In this document: positions 25,973 through 39,419 of the stretch, one piece after another
Layout of the letters: each line of letters starts with the position of its first letter
Position numbering within the stretch: position 1 is the stretch's first letter
NCBI RefSeq assembly: GCF_000313135.1
Contig: NW_004457675.1
Coordinates: 134,333-198,332, forward strand
Direction of reading: 5' to 3'
DNA: 64,000 nt
From: Acanthamoeba castellanii str. Neff
Taxonomy: Eukaryota > Discosea > Longamoebia > Acanthamoebidae
Position numbers and translations under genes: made by a program
The notes under the pieces: model-generated
The model's database searches: none
Told to the model about the DNA's origin: nothing
The model's input: the letters and a program-made list of their open reading frames with translations, nothing else

Positions 25973-28900
25973 CCAGTTTCGCGTGCTACAGCATGCCAAC
26001 CTGCGCCGCAGCGACGGGGTGATTGTGCGGGCCAACCAGACCTCGATACAGAATGCGGTGAAGCACTACTTCGCCGAGAATCCCAATCCCGACTACGGCG
26101 AGATCATTCTCAGTACGGAGGCCCACTCTTCAACTCGCTCTGATCGTGCAGTTTGACCGACGTACGCCAAACGCATGACACACACTGCACACACATGGCA
26201 CACGCACGCAAACGCCAGGTGGGGGCAGTGATAGCTGGCCGCTGGCGACATTCGGGTCGTTCATCTACCACAATCGGCGCATGCAGGACTGCGCCAAGTC
26301 GCGCGCTCTAGCGAGCTTTTTCTCCTGGACCCAGACCAGCACTGAGTCGCAGCATATCGCCCAGAGGCAAGGGTTCATTCTGGCGTCGAGCGACAAGTCC
26401 CTCCAACGACGGATGCTCAACCAGCTGCAGAACTTCACCTGCGGCGGGGTGGCGGTGAGCGAGCTCTACGGCTGCATCAACGACGGCGAGCTGTGCTCGG
26501 GCGCCGGGGTGTGCGCCAACAATGCGTGCGTGTGCGACAGGGGGAGGGAGGGCCAATACTGCGAGAGCGTGGCAAGTTCGTCGTCAGACAGGTCAGTCAC
26601 CGTAATCCTAGGTTCGTCCTTCTCCCAATCCACTTCATTCGCACCACAGGACCGAACATGATATTCAATATGTGTCGTGTCGTCTCTCTCTCTCTCTCTG
26701 TGTGTGTGTGTCGTACAGCTACGATTTTCCCGGTGGGATTGGTGGTCCTGGGGGTGGGTGCATGCCTGGCAGTGATGATTATTGCCTTGGCGAGGTGTAA
26801 GAAAAAGAAATCGGACGACTGGGAGATTAGCTACGACGAACTCGAGGTCGGCAGGCAACTGGGCGCCGGTACTACTCCCACAGACCCAGGCCTCTCACCA
26901 CATTCCGCTCAAATACCTGAAACTGTGGTGGCGGTTCAAGGGGGATTCGGTGTCATCCACAAGGCCGTCTGGAAGGGCACGGAAGTGGCGGTAAAGGTGA
27001 TGGCGTCGGCCAAAGTCACAAAGGACATGAAGAAGGACTTCCACGACGAGGTACCACACACAACACACACACACACGCACACGCTCTGTGCGCATCCTAC
27101 TCGAGTGTTGACGACGTCGGCAAACAGGTGCGAGTGATGACCTCGTTGCGGCATCCAAACGTGGTGCTCTTCATGGCCGCCTGCACCCGGCCGCCCAAGA
27201 TGTGCATCGTCATGGAGTACATGGCGCTCGGGTCCCTCTACGACGTGCGCTCCCCACTCTCCCTTTGTCCGAGCGACGGCTCATAACGGTCTTCTTGCCT
27301 TCGTTAGCTGCTGCACAACGACCTGATTGCCGAGATCCCCTTCAACCTCAAGGCCAAGATGGGCTACCACGCCGCCAGGGGCATGCACTTCCTCCACTCC
27401 TCTGGTACGCACCACCAGCCCCACTCGATATGGCATCATAGGTCACCACCTGATGCTTGTGTGTGCGTGTCGTGTCGTGCCGTGCCGTGCGCTCCAGGCA
27501 TAGTGCACAGGGACCTCACGTCGCTCAATCTGCTGCTCGACCACAAGTGGAATGTGAAGGTGAGCGACTTTGGGCTTACCAAGTTCAAGGAGGACGTGCG
27601 GCAGGGCGGCAAGTACAAGGACAACGCCATCGTAGGGAGCCTACACTGGACCGCGCCCGAGGTGCTCAACGAGTCCGTCTCCGCTGGCCAGGACTTCCTC
27701 TTGGCCGACGTCTACAGCTTCGGCATCATCCTCTGGGAGCTTCTTTCGCGCGAGCAGCCCTACGCCGGCATGTCGTACGTGGGCCACGTCAGCAAGTGTT
27801 TTTGTTTTCTTATTGTTATAATGTCGACTGACTGGGTCGGCTGACCCAGTCCGGTGGCGGTGGCGGTGGCGGTCATGCGCGACGGCATCCGGCCCCAGAT
27901 GCCGGCCACGCCCGGCCTGTGCCCGCTCGAGTTTGCGGAGCTCATCACGAGCTGCTGGCACGCCGACCCGACCGTCCGGCCAACGTTTCTCGAGATCATG
28001 ACCCGCCTCGCGGCCATGCACACCGGCGCTGACTTGAGCTCGGGCGTGACGACCTCGCTCACCTCCAAGACCTCGACGACATCGTCTTTCTCCAGCGTGC
28101 CGCCCGGCGTGCTCACGAGCGCCCGCTCCCGCGACACCTCGTGGAGCCTCCCATCGACCAACGACTCGTCGGCGTCGGTGTCGGCGTCGAGCGCGTCAAA
28201 GGACTTGGTATCGACGCAGATGGCCACGGGCGGTGGCACGGTGCGCCCGCCGCGGGGCGACATTGCAGTGGTGTTCACGGACATCACGCGTGCTGCGTCG
28301 CTGTGGGAGTTCAACGCCTGGGCCATGCGCGATGCGACGCTGCTGCACAACGAAACGCTGCGGGCGGTGCTGAAGCGACAGAACCGCGGGTACGAGGTGG
28401 TGTTCGCGGGCGACCGGAGCGGCTGTTCCGGCGAGGGCTCGTTCTGCATGGCCTTCCAGCACGCGTCGGACGCGTTGGCCTGGTGCTGCGGGGCGCAGCT
28501 GGCGCTGCTCGGCGTGGCCTGGCCCGAGGAACTGCTCGCCCATCCGGGCGCCGCCGAGGAATGGGGCGACACCGATGACCGGTACGCTGCCATCGTCGCA
28601 CGACACACACACACACGACACACACGACATACGACACTCACACGTGAACGCGTGCAGGGTGGTGCACAAGGGCCTGCGGGTGAGGATGGGGGTAGACTTC
28701 GGCCCGGTGCGGGTGGTGCGCGATCCGACAACGGGGCGCGTGGAGTACAGAGGCCCCGTGGTCGACACGGCCGCGCGCATCACGACCATGGCCCACGGCG
28801 GCCAGATCATCATGAGCCTCGCCGCCTGCGAACAGCTACACGACACCCCCGTTGCAGCAGCCGGGCCAGCCACCAGCCCTTTGCATGAGGCGCCAGGCAC

Positions 28901-30386
28901 CAGCGCGCAGGGGCCAGTGGTGGGTCTGGGCCGGTTCGCAGTGCCAGACGTCTCTCCAGGAGGTACGCCAGATCTCCAACAAAGGAGCCTCGCGCCCCGC
29001 ACCTGGACTTATTTACTGTTGCTGTTATTTGTCGACATAGGGCTGACACTCTACGAGATGAAGATAGCGGGGCTCGAGGGCCGCTTCTTCGGCGGAGTCG
29101 CGGACCAAGACGTGGAAGGGGACGGCGACGAAAGCGACGCTGGCGATGGCGAGTTCTATCTCAGTCGCAGCGCCTTTTACGATGACAGCGACCACCGCGG
29201 CCGCATGCCCTCGTTGGGTGGCGGGTCCAAAGTGGTGCAGACGGTCCTGGGCGAAGGGACGCAGCACCACGAGGACCTGTTCCTCGCGTCGGCCAATCTG
29301 TGTCGGTGGATTATCGACTACGGCGAGATCCAGGTGGGCGAGCAGGTGGGCCTCGGGTCCTACGGCTTGGTCCACCGCGGCCGGTGGCGGGGCGTCGAGG
29401 TGGCGGTCAAGCGGTTCATCACGCAGAAGCTCGACGAGCGCCGCATGCTCGAGTTCCGCGCCGAGATGGCCTTCCTCTCGGAGCTCCACCACCCCAACAT
29501 AGTACTCTTCATCGGTACTCGCTACCGCCCTAGGCCACCTTCGCTTCGTCGTAGTCTCTGTCATTGACACACACGACACACGACACACGACACACGACAC
29601 ACGACACACGACACACGACACACGACACACGACACACGACACACGACACACGACACACGACACACGACACACGACACACCCGCAACACACACAGGGGCCT
29701 GCGTGAAGAGGCCGAATCTGTGCATTGTGACGGAATTCGTGCAGCGGGGCAGCCTGCGGGACTTGCTGGCCAACACCGCGGTGAAGCTGACGTGGCGGCT
29801 AAAGCTGCGCCTGCTGCGCTCGGCCGCGCTGGGCGTCCACTACCTCCACGCGCTCCAGCCCGTCATCGTGCATCGCGACCTCAAGCCCTCCAACCTCCTC
29901 GTACGCCGCACCATACTCACCACTACTAAATCTTCTACTCACCGCCATCATGGAATGCAGGTGGACGAGAGCTGGAATGTGAAGGTGGCTGACTTTGGGT
30001 TCGCGCGGATCAAGGAGGAGAACGCGACGATGACGCGGTGCGGCACGCCGTGTTGGACGGCGCCGGAGGTGATTCGCGGCGACAAGTACGACGAGCGGGC
30101 CGACGTGTTCTCGTTCGGCGTGGTCATGTGGCAGGTGCTCACGCGCCGGGAGCCCTACGCCGGGCGCAACTTCATGAACGTGTCGCTCGACGTGCTCGAG
30201 GGCAAGCGGCCGCAGCTGCCCGCTGACTGCCCGGCCGAGCTGCGGAAGGTGATGAAGAAGTGCTGGCACGCCGCGGCCGACAGGAGGCCCACCATGGAGC
30301 GGGTGCTGGCCTTTCTGGATCAGGAGCTCGCCGGTAAGGGCGAAGATGGGGACTCTATGTTTTCAAGCGGCCGCAGCCTGGTCTGA
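23440..30386 (+). CDS. Receptor with two PstS-like domains, EGF-like motif, TM, kinase, cyclase-like domain, kinase
   Basis: The start MFWAFISFLLLQSCG is a signal peptide. The ectodomain has two periplasmic-binding-protein repeats of the PstS phosphate-binding type, the first (about 23560-24900) with GAGTPNPQEVFDAW and DRSTLGAIWAGAITTWDD, the second (about 24970-26450) with DFDTIADIYLGEITMWDD. An EGF-like block (CINDGELCSGAGVCANNACV) and one membrane helix (about 26720-26800) follow. Kinase 1 (about 26830-28020) has GAGGFG, VAVKVM, HRDLTSLN, DFG and APE. The catalytic-loop Lys of HRDLKxxN is Thr here. A class III cyclase-like domain (about 28255-28830) has VVFTDITRAASLWE but an altered hairpin (VVFAGDRSGCSGEGSF) and VVDTAAR where Asn is usual. 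Kinase 2 (about 29320-30330) has a full set: GLGSYG, VAVKRF, HRDLKPSN, DFG, APE. Both kinases are TKL-like. Substrate and ligand are unknown. The gene has over 20 introns. Confidence 0.9.
25481..25508. repeat. (ACGC)n repeat in receptor intron
   Basis: About seven tandem ACGC units lie directly after a donor in a receptor intron. Confidence 0.8.
25931..25971. repeat. (GT)n repeat in receptor intron
   Basis: About twenty uninterrupted GT units lie just before the intron's 3' end. Confidence 0.9.
29567..29679. repeat. (CGACACA)n heptamer minisatellite in receptor intron
   Basis: About 15 nearly perfect copies of a seven-base unit fill an intron within the second kinase domain. The array is head to tail without spacers, so it is not a CRISPR array. 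Confidence 0.9.
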
Positions 30387-30886
30387 CATGAAGAGCCACA
30401 CCACTTTTCTAAAGATGTAGACCAGAAGTCGAGGATGAACATGCTCTTCCCATCACGTGTGCCTTTGTCGCTGTGGCAGCGGCAGCTGCTCTCGTCGGGT
30501 TCCCCTGGTCATCAGCGCTACCCTGATCGTCGGCTTTCCCCTCATCCCACGTTGTGGGTCGGTTGAGAGGGAGCTGCACACCAACGCACACAGTCAGGCA
30601 CAGCAAAAAGTGAGTAGAGGAGTAGGGCCATTCCACCAGCTTCCTCCAGTTTGTTGTTCTTCCGTCATCATCCTCTCAAGCGGTGACCAATTCTCTCTTC
30701 GCCAGTTGACTTGAGCTCTGGAGCAAGTTTTGTGAAAGACCTCCAGTGGCTTGGGTATGCGTGTTATGTGATTTTTGAGTGCGTGTCGTGCGGTTCGTGG
30801 TAGGCTGAAACTGGTGGTGTAAAGAAATGTCGTGTTGTTGGTACTCTGGAGGGGGAGGGGGTCACAAAAATGGGTCGCCATGAAGC
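30387..30886. other. Convergent 3' flanks, no gene seen
   Basis: 500 bases lie between the receptor stop and the stop of the minus-strand coiled-coil gene. No supported gene. Confidence 0.5.
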
Positions 30887-31297
30887 TCATCGCCTCGACG
30901 TGAGCCCGAGCGGCTTGCGGGTGTGGGCGAGGCTAAGCTTCTCGCTCCGGCGATCCTCCTGATCGAGCTTCTGGTTGTACTTGCGCAACATGGCCAGCAC
31001 CATCTCGGCCTTGGTGCACACGTTCTCGTAGTTGGCCAGTCGTCGATCCATGGCCTTCTCCTCGTGCTCTACCGTCATGAACGTGAGGGTGCTCATACAG
31101 AAGCGTTGAACCTGGTTTTGGAAATAAACAACATTGCCAGGTTAGTCGCACAGTAACACCAAAAAGAAAATGAAAGAAAAGAATATTAAATACAAAAAAA
31201 GAATGCAGAAGAGCTGCACCTCATCAAGGACGAGGCCGGTGTCGTGCTGTTGCATAGCGTGCTCGATGGCCACGTCTTGCAGAGTGATTGATCCCAT
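30887..31297 (-). CDS. Small coiled-coil protein, unknown
   Basis: Two exons in phase (31220-31297 and 30887-31111) give 100 residues beginning MGSITLQDVAIEHAMQQHD, then VQRFCMSTLTFMTVEHEEKA and heptad-like, charged helices ending in a basic tail (RKPLGLTSRR). The length and the single amphipathic helix after a conserved-looking VQRFCMSTLTF block recall small subunits of WAVE/WASH or BLOC-type complexes, but I cannot match it to one. No signal peptide or membrane segment. The clean intron phase and the head-to-head arrangement with the next gene support a real gene. Confidence 0.65.
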
Positions 31298-32373
31298 CGT
31301 GTGAGAGTGCGAAGTGAAGTGAGGCGAAGTGAGTGGCAGTGAAGACGAAGCACAATCGATTTCTATTGCAAGAATTGATGTGTGGCGGTCGAGAGGCTGT
31401 GGAGTTGGCTTGGCTATCTGTCCTCTTGACGGAAGAGGTTGGAGATGAAGAGAATAGATGGGGCAGAAGACAGGGCCTATTTATGAGGAACGGAGAGCAG
31501 GAGACAGAGCCAGGAGAATCGCACGCGAGATGAACACTTCGTCGGTCGGTGTGAAGGGGCCTGGCCTCTGTCCGAGTCTCCTCAACTCCACCCCAAACTG
31601 GGTTTGGGGCCAAGGCACGAGGAGTTTGACTTGCCATTGACTCTGCCTGTGGTTGGCGGTTGCACGACTGGGCGGACATTGGACCGGTGGTCCTAGGAAG
31701 GGGAGCATAGGGGATGGCTCATCACCTGTACGATGGCCCCTCTGCCACGGCCTCCAGGTCAGTCCAGCCAACGGACGCCGCGAGAGCCGCAGAGGAATCT
31801 GCAGAATGCCAGCGTAGCGCTACCGACATTCCTGAAATTGCGGCGACAAAGGAGTTCGGACCTTCAACGGCTGCCATGCTCGTCTCACCGTGCGTCACAC
31901 AGAACCAAGCCTCAGGCCGCAAGCCGCAGGGCCGGACCCACAAGGGTCTGCTGCGACGACATGACCGGTGGGACTGGGAACGATCGTTGGATCTCCTAAA
32001 GTGTCTTGTTTTCGCTCATCCCCCACCAGGTGGTGTGTTGCGATCGCTGTACAGTCAAAACAAGACGGGCACAGGCCCCTGGGGAGACTCTTGCTATTCT
32101 CCTCACTCCAGGCGTCTCTTCGCGCGAGAGCCGTGTGGTGATGCAACAATTTGAGCTGCATAAAAAAATCGGCCAATCAGCTTTGGGCGTTATGGTGTAG
32201 CTAAGGCCGAGGAAAGGGAAGAGAGGCACCACCAACTGGTTGGCCGGAACACCGGCCACCAAACCCAGGGCGGGACGCTAAAAGCTCTGGTCCTGAGCCA
32301 GAGGATCATCAACAACAACAACATCATCAGCAACAACAACAGCCTACAAAGCCTCAACCATCACCAGCAAGCA
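31298..32373. promoter_or_regulatory. Long divergent intergenic region with a perfect palindrome
   Basis: Just over 1 kb, with no gene recognised. A CCAAT box lies at 32173-32177. A perfect inverted repeat TGGCCGG-aaca-CCGGCCA lies at 32241-32258, about 120 bases before the next start. CAACAA repeats (about 32307-32342) probably lie in the 5' UTR. A CATAAATAGG-like box reads on the minus strand near 31477. Confidence 0.5.
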
Positions 32374-32731
32374 ATGCAAATCGTCAAGTTCGCCATCGTC
32401 GCTCTCCTCGTCTGCTTCTTCGTGGCCGCCGTGTTTGGCCAAGGCAGGGGCGGCCAGGACTACGAGACCGCTGCAGTCACTGGTACGAGTGTCAAACCGC
32501 CCACTACCGAGCTGCTGTTAACGTTATAGCTAACACCCTCTCTGTGTATCAAAACGCGTTCTAGATGACATCAACGAGTACCACTATGGCGAGATCAGAC
32601 AGGCCGTGGCGGACCACTACGACCAGAGGAGGCGTGGCGGCAAGGATATCGACGTTGACATCGACATCAAGAAGCTGGAGATCGAGTTCGAGAAGAACTT
32701 CTTCATCGTCATCAAGAAGGGTCGCAGCTAA
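32374..32731 (+). CDS. Small secreted protein, unknown
   Basis: Two exons (32374-32482 and 32565-32731) join in phase to give 91 residues. The N-terminus MQIVKFAIVALLVCFFVA followed by AVFGQG is a clear signal peptide, with probable cleavage after the Ala/Gly stretch. The mature part is short and charged, with an Asp/Ile-rich repeat (GKDIDVDIDIKKLEIEFEKN) that could form a beta-strand or amphipathic segment, and ends IVIKKGRS. No cysteines are present in the mature part, so it is not a typical disulphide-rich effector. A CCAAT box and palindrome lie upstream, and a polyadenylation signal is at 32794. No family recognised. Confidence 0.75.
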
Positions 32732-32793
32732 GTGAACTGCTAGCGTTCCTTCGTCACCCACCGCCTTCCTGTAGGCTGCTTGCCTGTGGGCGT

Positions 32794-32799
32794 AATAAA
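32794..32799 (+). terminator. Polyadenylation signal of the small secreted protein gene
   Basis: AATAAA lies 63 bases after the stop codon. Confidence 0.6.
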
Positions 32800-32857
32800 C
32801 ATTTCCTTTTCTTGCAAGTTCTGTTCCATTTCTTTTTTTTTCTTTTGTCAACACAAG

Positions 32858-35800
32858 ATGAGGAGCGCAAGACTCTCGCAGCCATCGGTGCCCCTGTGCT
32901 GGCGCGGCCATAGCTTTGTGAGCCGAAGCAATTCGCTGCTAGTGCATTACCGTCAACCCCTGTTCACAGCTCCGGTACTCAATTTTATCATCGCTCAATT
33001 TAATTCTATCTAATTCCATCGACCACGGCCATGCATGTAGCTGCCACCTCTCGTGTCGAGTGCCAGGCCTGGGCTCCACGTTGGCCTCCCCGTTGTGCGA
33101 AGATTCGCCACCCGCCCTGCCAAATCGTACGACCTTGCCGTTTCCGATTCTTAGCAGAACAAATGATGTGTATGTAGAGGCCACCGGCCAACCTTTGTGA
33201 GCACAGACACCCCAATCACGGCGCCGTCAAGCCTCCTTCCGAGCCGAGTGGTGCGCGTGTATCGCTGCCCACCAAGGAGAACGAGCAAATGGTCAAGAAG
33301 TTGACCAACCTGCTCCGGAACAAGAACCCCGTCACCGCCAGGCAATTCGTAGGCTTCCTCCGCAAGACCAGCGACCAAAGGTACTGCACGGACGCGTGTG
33401 CGTGTGCGTGTGCGTGTGCGTGTGCGTGTGCTCAGCCCTGACGATGCAGCAATTGTACAGAGAGCCCACGATCCTGTCGGACAAGGTGGTATCGCTGCTG
33501 CCGCAGCTCACGTTCGAAGATGAACGCACGAGGGCCAAGGAGAGATACGAGCAACAGGCCAAGGAGCTGAAGAAGGACAGCAGGCAGGGGAGCAACGCGG
33601 CCGCGAAGAAGCCGGCGGTCCCCAAGCGCAAGGAGTCGGCCGAGGAGAGGGAGTACAAGGCGCGAGAGCTGCTGATCAAGGAGGACGAGGACGAGCGGCG
33701 CAAGTTCACCATCATCCTGGCCAGCCTGGGCAAGATGCGCAAGATCGAGGGCATGCTCTACGTCTACAACATGCTCAAATCCAGGGAACGCCAAGAGGAC
33801 GAACGCATACGTCAAGCGCTTGACGAAGCCGCCTCCAGGTAGGCTTGTGCTTTCTCGTGCGTGTCGCGCGTTGTGTGTGTTGTTGTTGTTGTTGCGTGTC
33901 GTGTCGTGTGATTTTAAAAAGAAATCTGACGCATTGTCGGGCGCAGGAAGGAAAAGGCGCCTGTGATGGAGGACTCGCGGTGGAAGGTGGACGTCTACAT
34001 GTACAACCTGGTGCTCGATGCGCTGGCCAAGGCCGGCTACCTGGGCAAGATGGAGGAGATCCTGCAGGACATGGCGCAGAGCCGGGTCGACAAGGACCGG
34101 GTGACCTACAGCGTGCTGTACGGCGCCTACTCGAGCCGCGGCGACGACACCAGGGCCGATCAGGTGTGGCAGGAGATGAAGGACCGCGGCGTCGAGATGG
34201 ACCTCGCCGGCTACAACGGGCTCATGAACACCTTTGCCCGCAGGGATGACGTCGATCGCGTGCTCGAGACCTACAAGCAGATGCAGACCGCCGGCATCCA
34301 GCCGGACCAGGGCACCTTCTCGATTCTCCTCGAGTGCTGCGCCCGCGACGCGCTCGAGTTCAGAACGCGCACGTCGGCGGCGGCGGCCGCGGCAACAGAG
34401 ACAGAGAAGGCGGGCGATGAGGAGGGCGAGGCGGTGAAGACGGGCGAGGAAGAGGACGACGACGGCCTCTACGCGATGGATGAGAAGGAGCGGGTTCGCA
34501 TCTTGCAGTCGAAGCGACGGCGCATGGAGGCGGTCATGCGGGCCATGAAGAAGGCGAAAGTGCGGCTGGACAACATTCTGGTCAACTCGATCATCCGCTG
34601 CTACGCCTCGCTGGGCGAGGTCGAGGAGATGTTCAGCGTTGTGCGCTTCCTCGTAGAGGAGGAAAATATCAAGCTAGCCGAGGTAAGCGTCACACACAAC
34701 ACGCACGACACGCACGATACGCACGACGCACATGACACACGACATTCGCGCACATCGGCAAACTAAGTGCGGTGGTGTGCGTGTCGCAGGACAACTACTC
34801 GCTGATGGTCTACTGCGCCGGGAGGGAGAAAGCGATCGATGTGGGGCGTCTCACGAAAGTCCTCGAGGAGATGAAGTGGAGCAACGTCCAGCCCACGGCC
34901 AAGACCATCAACGCCGCCATCCACTCGTTCGCCTTTGCCGGCCCGCAGCAGCTCGAGGCCTTCATCCTCCCACCCTCCGCACCGACCACCAACGAAGCCG
35001 GCGCAGCCGCCGGCGACGACGGAAAGAACGAAAGCGAAGCGGAAAAAGCGAAGAAGCGAAAGGCTGACGGCGCGAAGGAAAAGAAAGAGGAGCAGCAGGT
35101 CAGCCTGTGGCAGCTCATCAAGAAGTACGGCGTGGTGGTGACGGACGACATCCTATTCGACCTGCTCAAGGTCTACGCCACCAACGAGGCCGCCCCAGTG
35201 GCTCCAGCCGGCGCCGACGTCGTGGGCATCGTGGAGGGAGCGCGCAGGCAACTGGACCGGGCCCGGCTCGCCAAGCTGCTGCACAAGATGAAGGAGGAGG
35301 GCTTCGGCTCGTCCCTCACGGTGTTCAACTCGCTCATGCGATTCCACGCCGCCTATGGCGAAAACCGGGTCCGCGAGGTCACCGTGCTCTACAGCCAGGT
35401 ACCAACGCTCGGTCGACATACGTGTGTCATGTGTGCCTTGTGTCGCGTGCGTGCATGCGCGTGTCGTGCGTGTTGTGTCGTAGGTGGTGTTGGACCTTCG
35501 CCTTAAAATATTTGCAACGCAGATGAAGAAGCGGCAGGTGAGGCCCAACCTCCAGACGTATCTGGTGATGGTGGACACGATACTGAGCACCGAGCGGAAG
35601 GTCCAGCCCGAGCAACGGCCGGCCTCCAGGTTCGTTGGTCAATTTCTTTTATTTTTTAACTGTTTGCTGGGACAGACCGCTGATGCTCACAATTTAACTG
35701 CTAATGCGACTGCGCGCGATTTTGACCGACATTCGTGCATGTTCTCTTTGCGTGTTGCTAACATCGTGTCGTGTCGTGCGTTTCAGTGGCAAGGCGAGTG

Positions 35801-36257
35801 GCGAGGAGAAGGAGCGAGAGAAGGAGCGAGCGGAGCTGTCCTACCTCCTGTTCTCGGAGATGCAGAGCGAGGGCGTGCAGCCCAACCTCAAGCTCTTCAA
35901 CAGCCTGATCGAACTCAGCGGATTCGAGGAGCTGCGACGCAGGGCCTCCGTTGTCGACAGCACCACCCACAACGTCGATGGCGATCGGTCCGCGGCCCTG
36001 GGCGAGGAGGAGTTCCGGCAGAAGGTGCTCTCCATCCTCACCGAGATGCGACGACTCGGGATCAGACCCAACACCAAGACCCTCAAGTGGTACTCCTCCC
36101 TCCTATCTAACATATCGTAAGTTCATATCGTAATGTTAATATATATTAACTATATCTTTTATACATGCGCAGCATATCTTCCGCGTGTGCGGTGGCGGGC
36201 GCGGGCGAGGCGTTGGGTCCCGCCATCTTCGACGAACTGCCGCGTCTCTTTGCATAG
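32858..36257 (+). CDS. Mitochondrial pentatricopeptide repeat (PPR) protein
   Basis: PPR proteins bind organellar RNA through repeated 35-residue helical hairpins. Exon 1 (ATG 32858) encodes MRSARLSQPSVPLCWRGHSF and exon 2 VVRRFATRPAKS, both basic and acid-free as in mitochondrial presequences. PPR repeats are plain around 33990-34330: VDVYMYNLVLDALAKAGYLG, DKDRVTYSVLYGAYSSRGDD, MDLAGYNGLMNTFARRDDVD, QPDQGTFSILLECCARD. More follow at 34560-34680, 34800-34960, 35240-35400 and 35830-36110. Acidic/Lys-rich insertions separate groups. A consensus GTAAGT donor at 36117 and CAG acceptor near 36175 extend the gene past an apparent stop to ISSACAVAGAGEALGPAIFD and TAG at 36255-36257. RNA target unknown. 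Confidence 0.85.
33394..33434. repeat. (GTGTGC)n hexamer in PPR intron
   Basis: About six GTGTGC units run up to the intron acceptor. Confidence 0.8.
35675..35713. repeat. Dispersed intronic repeat, copy A
   Basis: A segment of about 39 bases in a PPR-gene intron starts GACCGCTGATGCT, then AATTTAACTGC, then ends GCGACTGC. It aligns at roughly 85% with 38197-38233 in the unrelated IMPDH gene, same orientation. Confidence 0.6.
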
Positions 36258-36784
36258 TTGGCGGCGATTGGGTCGGGCCAAAGAATGCAGTCTTGACTCC
36301 GTGGAATGCGCCGGAGTGGACAAAAGAAAAATATAAAAATGCGGGAGGACCGTCTTGGCATTGTCATTCTGACCCTCCGCACAGTTCCGGGAAGGATCCA
36401 CTCCCTGCCCATCTCTCTCTCCCGTCTCTCTTCTCCTCCGTTCATCTGTGGCTCTGCCCAGCACACAACGCTCGTTCACATAAACACACATATCGGTACC
36501 ACCTAAGACCAACCTCCGCTACTCGCCAGCCATCTTGAACTACAGATTCGCTGCTTTCTGCAGATCTTGCTGTTTTACGTTGTTTTGGGCCTCTTGCTAT
36601 GGTGTCTTCATATGTGAACGCATGAGCGCTACGATCCAAGTGCAAATCTCATGTAGATCACCATCGCCACAAGTGCTCTCTACAAGATTTTTCGAGATTA
36701 ACGATTTGTTTTCTTAATCATTTGAAAACAATTTGCTTTATTGATTCCACAAAGCTTACCCGCTCCACTTGCCGGCGTTCAGAG
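36258..36784. other. Intergenic between PPR gene and IMPDH
   Basis: About 530 bases with no gene seen. AT-rich toward the IMPDH start. Confidence 0.5.
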
Positions 36785-39123
<2,339 letters not shown>

Positions 39124-39419
39124 AACAAAAACTAAAATAACAAACAAATAAATAAATACTATTTTGTCAAAAACACTTTCATTTAGTTGTTTTATATTTT
39201 TATACAGCTGGTCGTGATTGGAGCCGCTGCGGAATGTGTGGGCTTGCGGTGGTGGAAGAATGGTCGTCCAGTTGACGAGAAGTCCTGGAAAACCTGCTCA
39301 AACCAATGTAGTTGGCCAGATCTCACCTCTCTTCTCTCCATGCAAGCTGGGGCCTCGAGCACAATCGAGTTGCCAACACCAACCAAACCATCACCACCAC
39401 CAGAACACGATCATCGACG
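39124..39419. other. Intergenic after IMPDH
   Basis: About 300 bases. AAATAAATAAATAC polyadenylation-like sequence lies at about 39146-39159. No gene seen. Confidence 0.5.

Noticed and set aside
29567..29679. CRISPR-like array
   Set aside because: Seven-base head-to-tail units without spacers inside a kinase intron. It is a minisatellite, and the genome is eukaryotic.
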